38,542 bases of DNA from Fidelibacterota bacterium (GCA_016782645.1 JADHYC010000019.1:1-38542); one strand, 5' to 3'; counted from the stretch's first letter, positions 31,189-38,514 are shown. Translations and numbers: made by a program. The notes: generated from the sequence alone by a model not told the origin.

Positions 31189-32604
31189 ATGAGTGATGAA
31201 AAACAGAAAATAATAGCAATCGGAGCCGACCACGGCGGGTATCCGTTAAAAGAAAAGATAAAAAGTTTTCTAAATGAACAGGGTTATCAAATGTTGGATT
31301 GTGGCACAAACAGTACAGAATCCGTTGATTATCCAAAATTCGCTTATGCCGTGGCGAAGCAGGTCTCCCAAAAGAAGGTCGATTTTGGTATAATAATAGA
31401 CGGCGCCGGAATCGGATCTTCAATGGTGGCTAATAAAGTGAAGGGTGTCAGAGCCGCGCTTTGTTATGATATCTCCACTGCAAAAAATTCCAGAGAACAT
31501 AATAATGCGAATGTATTAACCCTTGGCGCCGGTCTAATTGGCGAAGCCCTTGCCAAACAAATCGTGATGACTTTTATTGAGAGCCAATGTACGGTTGATC
31601 GCCATTTAAAGCGGGTAGATATGATCAATGAAATGGATAAAGTCGAAGTAAACGAAGAAATCTTCAATACCAATTTCCCAATCAGCAAGGAGGAAATTTT
31701 GACAGATATTTCAAATGCAGATCTGATAAAAATCGCTGAACGCGTTAACCAGATCATAAATGAACGAAACACTTCAGCTTGCGCTATCGATCCCAATCAC
31801 AAAGATTCAGATATGGTTTGCTATTGTGGTGTATCGGTTGAAAGAAAACCGGAGACAATCCGGCAATTTCTGGATTTTGGTGTACAAAGGCTGGGATACC
31901 ATGAAGGGACCGCTTGTGACTGTGTACCCGAAGATATTGCCCATTGCATCGATCATACGGTTTTAAGTCCTAATGCCACCGAAGCAGACATAAAACGAAT
32001 TTGTGCCGAAGCCCGTGAATATCAATTTGCTGCAGTTTGTATTAGTCCCAGCTACGTATCTTTAGTCGCGAAAGAATTAGCCGGCTCGCCGGTAAAGGTT
32101 TGTACTGTAGTTGGCTTTCCATCCGGGGCTCACTTACCGGAGATAAAAGCCATGGAAGCCCGGAAGGCAATCCGCGATGGCGCCAGGGAAATTGACATGG
32201 TTATAAATATCGGAGCGCTGAAAAGCGGGAACGATGATCTGGTTTACAGGGATATTCGCATGGTTTGTGAAGCCTGTGAAGACGGCGGCGCAACCAGCAA
32301 AGTGATTATCGAAGCTGCGTTGCTAACTGACGATGAGAAAATCCGTGCCTGTGAGTTAGCCAAAAAAGCGCGGGCAAACTTTGTAAAGACCTCCACAGGA
32401 TTTGGTCCCCACGGAGCGACTGCCGAAGATGTTGCCCTGATGAGAAGAGTGGTCGGATATTCGGGAATTGGCGTTAAAGCCGCCGGTGGTATTCGCTCGT
32501 ATGAAGACGCCGAAAAAATGATCAAAGCCGGCGCGAATCGTATTGGTGCAAGCGCCAGTATGAAAATTCTCACTGGAGCTAAATCTTTAACGATATCAAA
32601 TTAA
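31189..32604 (+). CDS. RpiB-DeoC fusion: sugar-phosphate isomerase plus deoxyribose-phosphate aldolase
   Basis: The 471-residue protein starts at ATG 31189, 13 bases after the regulator stop. Residues 8-135 are RpiB/LacAB-like (IGADHGGYPLKEKI; IIIDGAGIGSSMVANK; SREHNNANVL). D71 stands where the catalytic Cys of E. coli RpiB would be. Residues 140-245 are a linker with an amphipathic helix (ADLIKIAERVNQIINER, 177-193) and Cys pairs (C211/C213, C243/C245). Residues 253-471 are DeoC (IDHTVLSPNATEADI): D336, Schiff-base Lys400 in FVKTSTGFGPHGA, and Lys430 in GVKAAGGIRS. It would isomerise a pentose phosphate and cleave deoxyribose 5-phosphate to glyceraldehyde 3-phosphate and acetaldehyde in the compartment lumen. 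Confidence 0.92.
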   Translation: MSDEKQKIIAIGADHGGYPLKEKIKSFLNEQGYQMLDCGTNSTESVDYPKFAYAVAKQVSQKKVDFGIIIDGAGIGSSMVANKVKGVRAALCYDISTAKNSREHNNANVLTLGAGLIGEALAKQIVMTFIESQCTVDRHLKRVDMINEMDKVEVNEEIFNTNFPISKEEILTDISNADLIKIAERVNQIINERNTSACAIDPNHKDSDMVCYCGVSVERKPETIRQFLDFGVQRLGYHEGTACDCVPEDIAHCIDHTVLSPNATEADIKRICAEAREYQFAAVCISPSYVSLVAKELAGSPVKVCTVVGFPSGAHLPEIKAMEARKAIRDGAREIDMVINIGALKSGNDDLVYRDIRMVCEACEDGGATSKVIIEAALLTDDEKIRACELAKKARANFVKTSTGFGPHGATAEDVALMRRVVGYSGIGVKAAGGIRSYEDAEKMIKAGANRIGASASMKILTGAKSLTISN

Positions 32605-32627
32605 TCAAGATCTAAAAGGAGAAGAAA

Positions 32628-33251
32628 ATGGTTGACCTTCGTGCTTATGTATTTTTAGATAATTTGCAACCCCAGTACGCCGCATATCTGGGTACTGTTG
32701 CCAAAGGATTTCTGCCTATTGCCGGAATGGCTTCTTTGTATATTGAAATTTCTCCCGGCATTGAAATTAATCGGATCACGGATATTGCGCTCAAATCGAC
32801 AGATGTCACACCGGGAATGCAAATTGTCGAGCGTTTGTATGGAATGCTGGAGATTCATTCGGAGTCGCAGGCAAACGTACGCCAGGCAGGCAGCGCCATC
32901 TTGAATGCCCTGGAGTTAAAAGAGGAAGATCGCTGGAAACCGAAAATCTTTTCAAAACAGGTTATTAGACGTATCGACGATCATCAGACTCAGCTAATTA
33001 ACAGAATGCGGTTTGGAAACATGATTATTCCCGGTCAGACAATGTTTGTAATGGAAGTACAGCCAGCCGCCTATGCTGCACTTGCCGCCAACGAAGCTGA
33101 AAAAGCGGCTGAAATCAATATCCTGGATGTGCGTGCTTTTGGTAGTTTCGGCAGAATATATCTTGGCGGAGAAGAGAGGGATATAGATGTTGGCTGGCAG
33201 GCGGCAGTCAAAGCTATCGAAGATGTAACGGGAAAAGTTCAAGAAAAATAA
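32628..33251 (+). CDS. BMC-T shell protein, permuted CsoS1D-like
   Basis: The 207-residue tandem-domain protein has [20 protein letters not shown] at the start, [34 protein letters not shown], and [20 protein letters not shown] followed by [18 protein letters not shown]. These are hallmarks of the circularly permuted, double-stacking trimers (CsoS1D/CcmP type), whose large central pores are thought to be gated. The pseudohexamer sits in the shell facets and may pass CoA-sized molecules. AAAAGGAG precedes the start. Confidence 0.88.
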   Translation: MVDLRAYVFLDNLQPQYAAYLGTVAKGFLPIAGMASLYIEISPGIEINRITDIALKSTDVTPGMQIVERLYGMLEIHSESQANVRQAGSAILNALELKEEDRWKPKIFSKQVIRRIDDHQTQLINRMRFGNMIIPGQTMFVMEVQPAAYAALAANEAEKAAEINILDVRAFGSFGRIYLGGEERDIDVGWQAAVKAIEDVTGKVQEK

Positions 33252-33320
33252 CAGGGTTATTATATCATTTTTAAAAAGAATTTCTAAACTAATTAAGCCA
33301 ATAATTTGGAGGAAAGAAAA

Positions 33321-33623
33321 ATGGCAGAAGCATTAGGAATGATTGAAACGAGAAGTTTTGCAACGGTTGTAGAAGCTGCGGATGCAATGGTAAAAGCAGC
33401 CAAAGTTGAATTGGTACAGTATGAAAAAACCGGTGGTGGCTATGTGACGGCAGTGATTCGTGGCGATGTCGCCGCTGTAAAAGCAGCTTGCGACGCCGGA
33501 AGAGTAGGCGCTACCAGAGTTGGCGAAGTTGTATCTGTTCATGTAATTGCCCGTCCTCATCAGAATGTGGATGAGATTATGCCCCTCGGACGTGCAGACG
33601 AAGCCAAAAAAGCTAAGAAATAA
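33321..33623 (+). CDS. BMC-H hexameric shell protein
   Basis: The start is ATG 33321 after TTGGAGG, giving 100 residues, normal for a single Pf00936 domain. It opens with [20 protein letters not shown] and has [33 protein letters not shown] and [14 protein letters not shown], closely like PduA/EutM/CsoS1A. It is the only BMC-H in the window and so is the bulk facet tile. The lysine-rich end (DEAKKAKK) is ordinary. Confidence 0.95.
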   Translation: MAEALGMIETRSFATVVEAADAMVKAAKVELVQYEKTGGGYVTAVIRGDVAAVKAACDAGRVGATRVGEVVSVHVIARPHQNVDEIMPLGRADEAKKAKK

Positions 33624-33638
33624 GTTACCGGAGGCAAA

Positions 33639-33938
33639 ATGATTCTTGCCAAAGTAGTGGGTACGGTTGTTTCCACTCAAAAAGAACAGAGTATGGAAGG
33701 ATTGAAATTTCTGATTCTTCAACAGGTTGACCTGGAAGCGAAGGCAACAGGTGGTTTTGTCATAGCGGCGGACGCTGTCGATGCCGGGATCGGGGAGTAT
33801 GTTCTTTATGCCACCGGAAGCTCGGCGCGCCAGACAACCCGAACCGACAAAAAACCTTGTGACGCCGTAGTAATGGCAATAGTTGATAATTGGGAAGTTC
33901 AGGGAAAGTTCAAGTACAAAAAAGGCCAAGACGATTAG
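33639..33938 (+). CDS. BMC-P pentameric vertex protein 1 (EutN/CcmL)
   Basis: The 99-residue EutN/CcmL-family protein has MILAKVVGTVVSTQKEQSME, then LKFLILQQVDL, FVIAADAVDAGIGEYVLYAT, and SSARQTTRTDKKPCDAVVMA with IVD. Pentamers cap the icosahedral vertices. ACCGGAGG lies just upstream, and only 15 bases separate it from the BMC-H gene. Of the three vertex proteins in this operon it is the one adjacent to the main tile. Confidence 0.92.
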   Translation: MILAKVVGTVVSTQKEQSMEGLKFLILQQVDLEAKATGGFVIAADAVDAGIGEYVLYATGSSARQTTRTDKKPCDAVVMAIVDNWEVQGKFKYKKGQDD

Positions 33939-34047
33939 GAATTTTTGATTGAAGATTGGTGATTGTAGATTTATTATTGAAAATCGTCCATGAACCGATT
34001 TCCTGACTGAAATAGACATTATTAACAATTTTGCAAGGAGCTAAAAA

Positions 34048-35502
34048 GTGACCCCTCTAAGCAAAGAGCAAATAGATAATATTGCATCCCGTATTGTTGG
34101 CATCATGGATGGAAAAGGGAGTATTCCCGGGATTGACGAAATACCTGAAACACAGGATTCTACAAACATGATTCTGAATAATGGTATTTTCCCGGATATT
34201 GATTCTGCGGTAAAAGCTGTTCGGGAAGCGCAATCACAATTAATGAATCTGACACTCGAAAAGCGCGCTGAAATCATTGCAAACATTCGGAAAAATATGT
34301 TACTGCACGCTGAAGACCTGGCGAAAAGAGCCCACTCGGAAACAGGGCTCGGACGCGTTGAAGATAAAATTCAGAAAAACCGGCTGGCAGCGAAAAAAAC
34401 TCCAGGTATCGAAGTCCTGAAACCAATGGCTTATACCGGCGATCGGGGCTTGACTCTCATTGAATTGGCTCCATATGGAGTAATTGGAGCGATTACGCCG
34501 GTGACAAATCCGACATCCACGATTATCTGCAATTCTATTGGAATGATAGCCGCCGGCAATGCCGTCGTTTTTAACGTTCATCCGTCAGCAAAAAATGTGA
34601 GCATTTATAATATTCATCTATTAAATAATGCAATTGTCGAAGCCGGCGGACCAATGAACTTAGTGACGGCTATTTCAGAACCTACTGTTGAAAGCGCTCA
34701 GGAACTTATGCAGCATCCGGGCGTCCGGCTATTGGTGGTCACCGGTGGCGCAGTCGTGGTAAAGGCGGCTATGACCAGTGGTAAGCGGGCGATTTGCGCC
34801 GGACCGGGCAATCCACCTGTTGTTGTCGATGAAAGCGCTGATATTGAAGCCGCCGCGAGAGATATTGTCAGGGGCGCTTCATTGGATAATAATATCATTT
34901 GCGTGGATGAGAAAGAGGTTTTCGTTGTTGAGTCAGTTGCTGATCAATTGTTATCGGCGCTTACTCGTAATAATGCTATCATTTTAACAGCGGAGCAGAT
35001 TCAGCAGCTGGAAAAGGTGATTATTGCTCAGAATAATGGTCCCGGAAAGCCTGCCAAAATGGAAAAATCTTTGGTTGGGAAGAATGTTCAGATAATCCTG
35101 TCTAAAATCAGTTTGCTGGTATCGGATAATATCCGCCTCGCGATCGCGCCGGTTGAAAAAGAACATCCTTTAGTCTGGACGGAGCAGATGATGCCGGTAA
35201 TGCCGCTTGTCAGAATGCCAGACGCCGACTCGGCGATTGATCTTGCCAAAGAAGCGGAACAGGGAAATGGTCATTCAGCAATTATGCATTCGAAAAATCT
35301 CGATAATCTCAGCCGTATGGCCAAAGAAATGAATTGTAGTATTTTTGTGAAAAACGGTCCCGCATATTCCGGGCTTGGTTTCGGCGGGGAAGGATATTGT
35401 TCATTTTCAATTGCCAGTCCCACCGGTGAAGGATTAACCGGTCCCCGAAGTTTCTCCAGAGAGAGACGTTGTGTTCTTGTAGATCATTTCAGGATTGTAT
35501 AA
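34048..35502 (+). CDS. CoA-acylating-type aldehyde dehydrogenase (PduP/EutE-like)
   Basis: The 484-residue protein starts at GTG 34048 after AAGGAG. Catalytic Cys285 is in SLDNNIICVDEKE, and the cofactor region includes APYGVIGAITPVTNPT and VTGGAVVVKAA. The first 22 residues (PLSKEQIDNIASRIVGIMDG) form an amphipathic helix followed by a Gly/Pro-rich linker, the shape of an encapsulation peptide. The expected reaction is acetaldehyde + CoA + NAD+ to acetyl-CoA + NADH, which removes the toxic aldehyde made by DeoC. Its stop overlaps the next ATG by one base. Confidence 0.92.
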   Translation: MTPLSKEQIDNIASRIVGIMDGKGSIPGIDEIPETQDSTNMILNNGIFPDIDSAVKAVREAQSQLMNLTLEKRAEIIANIRKNMLLHAEDLAKRAHSETGLGRVEDKIQKNRLAAKKTPGIEVLKPMAYTGDRGLTLIELAPYGVIGAITPVTNPTSTIICNSIGMIAAGNAVVFNVHPSAKNVSIYNIHLLNNAIVEAGGPMNLVTAISEPTVESAQELMQHPGVRLLVVTGGAVVVKAAMTSGKRAICAGPGNPPVVVDESADIEAAARDIVRGASLDNNIICVDEKEVFVVESVADQLLSALTRNNAIILTAEQIQQLEKVIIAQNNGPGKPAKMEKSLVGKNVQIILSKISLLVSDNIRLAIAPVEKEHPLVWTEQMMPVMPLVRMPDADSAIDLAKEAEQGNGHSAIMHSKNLDNLSRMAKEMNCSIFVKNGPAYSGLGFGGEGYCSFSIASPTGEGLTGPRSFSRERRCVLVDHFRIV

Positions 35503-36110
35503 TGAAGAAATATCCGGCATTAGCATTAATTGAGTTATCAGCAATATCAACCGGAATCCTGACCGGTGATGCTATGGTTAAAACCGCCCCTGTTTCAGTG
35601 CTGAAGTCAGGTACCGTTCATGATGGGAAATATCTCATCCTGGTCGGCGGAAGCGTTGCATCCGTCGAAGAGGCTTTTAAAAAAGGTCTTGCAATCGGTG
35701 GCGATCAAATTATTGACAGCGTTTTTCTCCCGGATGTTCATCCCCAGGTTAATGATGCAATCTTAGGCAAGCGCTTAACCTGTACAGAAGAATCGCTCGG
35801 AATAATCGAAACATCCTCCGTCGCGGCGGTCATTAATGCTGCAGATGCCGCAATCAAAGGTGCACATGTAAAAATTGTGGAAATCCGTCTGGCTGATGAT
35901 ATTGGAGGAAAAGGGCTGGTTATTTTTAATGGAAAAATAGAGGAAGTCGAAGAAGCAATTTCGATCTCTAAATCAGTCCGTAATGGTCAACATGTTACAC
36001 TGAATGACACGCTTATCCCGAATTTTCATTCTGAAATGGCGAAACAGTTGGATCATAGCAGTATTTTTGAGAAAAACAATCTGGAAAAACTGAATGGCGG
36101 GGAGGTTTAA
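35502..36110 (+). CDS. BMC-T shell protein, PduT-like tandem trimer
   Basis: The start is ATG 35502 inside the TAATG overlap, giving 202 residues. Two BMC domains in ordinary order: ALALIELSAISTGILTGDAM with KYLILVGGSVASVEEAFKKG, then SLGIIETSSVAAVINAADAA with KGLVIFNGKIEEVEEAIS. It forms a pseudohexameric trimer in the facets. It is translationally coupled to the aldehyde dehydrogenase. No cysteine is visible at a PduT-like central cluster position, so an iron-sulphur pore is not supported. Confidence 0.9.
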   Translation: MKKYPALALIELSAISTGILTGDAMVKTAPVSVLKSGTVHDGKYLILVGGSVASVEEAFKKGLAIGGDQIIDSVFLPDVHPQVNDAILGKRLTCTEESLGIIETSSVAAVINAADAAIKGAHVKIVEIRLADDIGGKGLVIFNGKIEEVEEAISISKSVRNGQHVTLNDTLIPNFHSEMAKQLDHSSIFEKNNLEKLNGGEV

Positions 36111-36395
36111 TTGCTTCTTGGAAAAGTAATTGGTACTTTGACGCCTTGTGTGGTTTATGAAGGATTAAAAGGCGTTTCGTTGCTTTTAATTCAGCCTCTT
36201 GACAAGCAGACAATACCTTCCGGTTCTCCGATTGTCGCTGCCGATTCAACGCGCATGACAGGTCCGGATGAACTGATCTATTACGAAGGCGGACGCGAAG
36301 CTGCCATGGCATTAGAAACTACTTTTGTGCCGGTTGACGCTACGATTATCGGGATTGTCGATGACGTCAAACTGATTAACGAGGAGGAATTATGA
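36111..36395 (+). CDS. BMC-P pentameric vertex protein 2 (EutN/CcmL)
   Basis: The start is TTG 36111 immediately after the upstream stop, with GGGGAGG six bases ahead. The 94-residue protein begins LLGKVIGTLTPCVVYEGLKG, followed by LLIQPLD, IVAADSTRMTGPDELIYYEG and a C-terminal IIGIVDDV. It diverges from the other two vertex proteins in loop length, and its stop overlaps the next ATG (ATGA). Confidence 0.9.
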   Translation: MLLGKVIGTLTPCVVYEGLKGVSLLLIQPLDKQTIPSGSPIVAADSTRMTGPDELIYYEGGREAAMALETTFVPVDATIIGIVDDVKLINEEEL

Positions 36396-36667
36396 TTCTG
36401 GGACGAGTCTGCGGTTCAATTGTCTCCACGATTAATCATAAGTTCTACGACAATAAACGACTACTTCTCGTTGACCGTTTGACAATTGCAGGAGAGCCAT
36501 CCGGCAAATACATTATCGCGATTGATTCAGTCGGAGCAGGCGCCGGAGAGACGGTTTTGATTATAGACGAAGGAAACTCCGCCAGACAAATTGTAGAGGA
36601 TAAAACCGCGCCGCTCCGGTCGATAATTATCGGCGTGGTGGATCAAATTAATATTCAATCCTTTTAA
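36392..36667 (+). CDS. BMC-P pentameric vertex protein 3 (EutN/CcmL)
   Basis: The 91-residue protein begins MILGRVCGSIVSTINHKFYD, followed by LLLVDRLTI, YIIAIDSVGAGAGETVLIID, EGNSARQIV and IIGVVDQI. It follows GAGGAGG and overlaps the previous gene by 4 bases. It is the last gene of the operon. Confidence 0.92.
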   Translation: MILGRVCGSIVSTINHKFYDNKRLLLVDRLTIAGEPSGKYIIAIDSVGAGAGETVLIIDEGNSARQIVEDKTAPLRSIIIGVVDQINIQSF

Positions 36668-36670
36668 TTT

Positions 36671-36694
36671 CTCTGCGTCCTCTGCGCCTCTGCG
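36671..36694. repeat. CTCTGCG triple repeat (dispersed intergenic element)
   Basis: CTCTGCG occurs at 36671-36677, 36680-36686 and 36688-36694. It is the kind of short dispersed repeat that yields spurious frames reading RRGAEDAEK on the opposite strand. Confidence 0.6.
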
Positions 36695-37124
36695 TTTATA
36701 AAATATTGTTGTCATTTTTAGTTCTGTTTGCCCAGTAACGAAGTGTACAGGGGCTTGTCCAGGCTAGGTTAAACATTAACCACCGAATTTATTCGGTGGG
36801 TTGTGAAAATAATACGCTTTATCCGACTTTAGTCGGTGTATTATCCGAATCCGTCAAAAGCCGGACAGGTGTAATCATCTAAAAATATTTAACCAATGAT
36901 TTTAAAAAAGCGGAGTGGTATTTAGGATTTTATGTAGATAATCTTTGCGAAAGTTAACTCCATAATGTGTGAATATTTATATCTGTCCGTTGAGAACTTC
37001 ATCAGAATAGCTTTCGCAAAGGTTATTACCACATTAACCTGACATGTTTGCAGCTGAGTATTTACGAATATCGTTTCATAGAACAAAACTTTTGAAAATT
37101 GCTATAATATCTTAATTTAGATGC
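36695..37124. other. Structured gene-free stretch after the microcompartment operon
   Basis: No gene. Two adjacent hairpins are clear: CCACCGAA (36780-36787)/TTCGGTGG (36792-36799) with a TTTA loop, and CCGACT/AGTCGG (about 36823-36836) inside an AATAC/GTATT outer arm. One may end the operon. A separate inverted repeat follows at 36943-37021. Confidence 0.55.
36943..37021. repeat. CTTTGCGAAAG inverted repeat, pair 1
   Basis: CTTTGCGAAAG at 36943-36953 and its reverse complement CTTTCGCAAAG at 37011-37021 enclose 57 bases. The same arms recur 424 bases further on as a tight palindrome (37445-37473). Confidence 0.75.
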
Positions 37125-37439
37125 ATGACCGACTGGATTCCCATCCAAAAAGATAAAAAGCACATTGACCGGGAGCGGGCGAGAGCCAAAGAACTGCGCA
37201 AGAGCCAGTGGTGGCAGGATAAATTGAATGAAGGTATCTGCTACTATTGCCGCAAACAATTTCCCCGGGAAGAGTTGACGATGGACCATATTGTTCCGGT
37301 ATCGAGAGGCGGTAGAAGTAACAAGGGCAACATTGTTGCGTCGTGCAAGCAGTGCAACAGTGAAAAAAAGTATCTGACTCCCGTTGAAATACTGTTGCGG
37401 AAAAAGTCATCAGAAGAAAATCTGAAAGACAATGAATAA
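37125..37439 (+). CDS. HNH endonuclease-like protein
   Basis: The 104-residue protein has C39/C42 (CYYC), D54-H55 (MDHIVPVSRGG), the N69 region (NKGNIVASC) and C74/C77 (CKQC): a zinc-bound HNH (beta-beta-alpha metal) nuclease domain with a charged N-terminal helix. Small free-standing HNH proteins are common in mobile or repair settings. No partner gene is adjacent. Its 3' part is duplicated at 37481-37523. Confidence 0.85.
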   Translation: MTDWIPIQKDKKHIDRERARAKELRKSQWWQDKLNEGICYYCRKQFPREELTMDHIVPVSRGGRSNKGNIVASCKQCNSEKKYLTPVEILLRKKSSEENLKDNE

Positions 37440-37444
37440 TAGAT

Positions 37445-37473
37445 CTTTGCGAAAGTTCCAAACTTTCGCAAAG
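37445..37473. repeat. CTTTGCGAAAG palindrome, pair 2
   Basis: A 13-bp perfect arm CTTTGCGAAAGTT, centre CCA and arm AACTTTCGCAAAG. It lies between the intact HNH gene and the duplicated HNH tail. Confidence 0.85.
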
Positions 37474-37482
37474 TTAAAGCGC

Positions 37483-37572
37483 AAGCAGTGCAACAGTGAA
37501 AAAAAGTATCTGACTCCCGTTGAGATATTGATGAAGAAGGTCAGCCCTGTCCAAAAGAAGAGATCCAAATAG
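37483..37572 (+). pseudogene. Duplicated 3' fragment of an HNH nuclease gene
   Basis: In frame it reads KQCNSEKKYLTPVEILMKK and then VSPVQKKRSK-stop. The first 43 bases (37481-37523) are identical to 37345-37387 inside the HNH gene, and the tail then differs. It has no start or ribosome site and is preceded by the palindrome. Confidence 0.75.
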
Positions 37573-37609
37573 AATTGATATTATGGAAATATTTCCATCT
37601 ATTGACAAT

Positions 37610-37639
37610 GTTAAGCCGGCCGCAGGCGGCCGGCTTAAC
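37610..37639. repeat. 30-bp perfect palindrome with integron-core-like ends
   Basis: GTTAAGCCGGCCGC, centre AG, GCGGCCGGCTTAAC. Its ends GTTAAGC and GCTTAAC fit the attC core patterns GTTRRRY and RYYYAAC. The bases after it (GGCACCGGCG) match one arm of the attC site downstream. Confidence 0.7.
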
Positions 37640-37683
37640 GGCACCGGCGTATCAGAGATCCGATTGTCACGCCGCCTGCGGCG

Positions 37684-37771
37684 GCCTAACAATGCGTATC
37701 GAGCCGACTGCGGTCGTTCTGAAACAAGTTTCATCACGATCCTCGCGGCTCATCCGCCGGTGCCGTTAGAC
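37684..37771. repeat. Integron-type attC recombination site
   Basis: The site starts with GCCTAAC (37684-37690, RYYYAAC) and ends with GTTAGAC (37765-37771, GTTRRRY). The arms fold on each other: GAGCCG (37701-37706) with CGGCTC (37746-37751), and an inner GAAAC-AA-GTTTC tip with flanking complementarity. The size (88 bases) and imperfect symmetry are those of attC sites. The next gene begins 18 bases after the core, as in a cassette. No integron integrase is in the window. Confidence 0.7.
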
Positions 37772-37788
37772 ATTAAAGGAGGGATATA

Positions 37789-38418
37789 ATGAGTATTGAA
37801 AGGGAAATTAAAGATCAATATGCAAAATTCTTTTTAGAAGAAGACTGGCTTATATTTAAAAGCACAGCTGAATATTATCTTGAAACCGCAGCGAAAATTC
37901 TGAAAAAGGATATTCAGTATGAAAGCGATGGCTTAAAACTATGGCGTAGAAATGTTCAAAAGAGGTTATATATTGGAATAGCTTGTGAATTGCTTCTAAA
38001 AGCATGTTATCTAAAGAACGGTTATTGTACAAATAAAGTAAAAGATGGGAAAAAACTGAATATTAAATTTCCATTTAAGATAAAAGATGTAAATAAAGAT
38101 TACCTCAGGGATGATGACACATTCTCATTTAATGATTTGATGAAAAAGTTGGATTACATTATTGACTTTGGGAACGATAAAGAGATTGTCAATAAAGGTT
38201 TTAGAATTGCTAAAGTATTCAGAAATAAAGAAGGACATATCGCTGTTCTTTGGCAGGATTATAATCCACAAAATTTCAGAGATATAGAAAATGGCATAAT
38301 TGGATTTTATAAGATAGTATTTAACGAAAATTTAAAACTACATTTTAGCATTAGTGATGGAGAGGAAGCAGTTTTTGATGTGGTAAAAATGTCTAACCAT
38401 TGTCTACTTTTATATTAA
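37789..38418 (+). CDS. HEPN-like protein in a putative integron cassette
   Basis: The 209-residue protein starts after AAAGGAGGG. Helix RLYIGIACELLLKACYLKNG (59-78) and, later, FRNKEGHIAVLWQDY with R145-x4-H150 fit the paired helices and Rx4-6H motif of HEPN domains, many of which are RNases in toxin-antitoxin or defence systems. The residue pattern is suggestive, not proof. No antitoxin partner is visible downstream in the last 120 bases. Composition (AT-rich) differs sharply from the GC-rich attC just ahead, which fits a captured cassette. Confidence 0.6.
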   Translation: MSIEREIKDQYAKFFLEEDWLIFKSTAEYYLETAAKILKKDIQYESDGLKLWRRNVQKRLYIGIACELLLKACYLKNGYCTNKVKDGKKLNIKFPFKIKDVNKDYLRDDDTFSFNDLMKKLDYIIDFGNDKEIVNKGFRIAKVFRNKEGHIAVLWQDYNPQNFRDIENGIIGFYKIVFNENLKLHFSISDGEEAVFDVVKMSNHCLLLY

Positions 38419-38498
38419 AAACAACTATTTTCTTTAGATACGAGAGAAAAGACTAATTGCAGACAGTCTTAAATTACCGATTCTACTCTTTCGGCAGT

Positions 38499-38514
38499 CC
38501 CCGATAAATCGGGG
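38499..38514. terminator. Short hairpin downstream of the HEPN-like gene
   Basis: CCCCGAT, loop AA, ATCGGGG. A perfect 7-bp stem without a clear T-run; it may be a terminator or a dispersed repeat. Confidence 0.35.

Noticed and set aside
36527-36715. Minus-strand open frame of 62 codons starting in the CTCTGCG repeat
   Set aside because: It is antisense to the third BMC-P gene, and its RRGAEDAEK start comes from the dispersed repeat.
36780-36836. Riboswitch or known regulatory RNA after the compartment operon
   Set aside because: Only two simple hairpins are visible, without the conserved internal loops of a known riboswitch, and no gene lies directly downstream.
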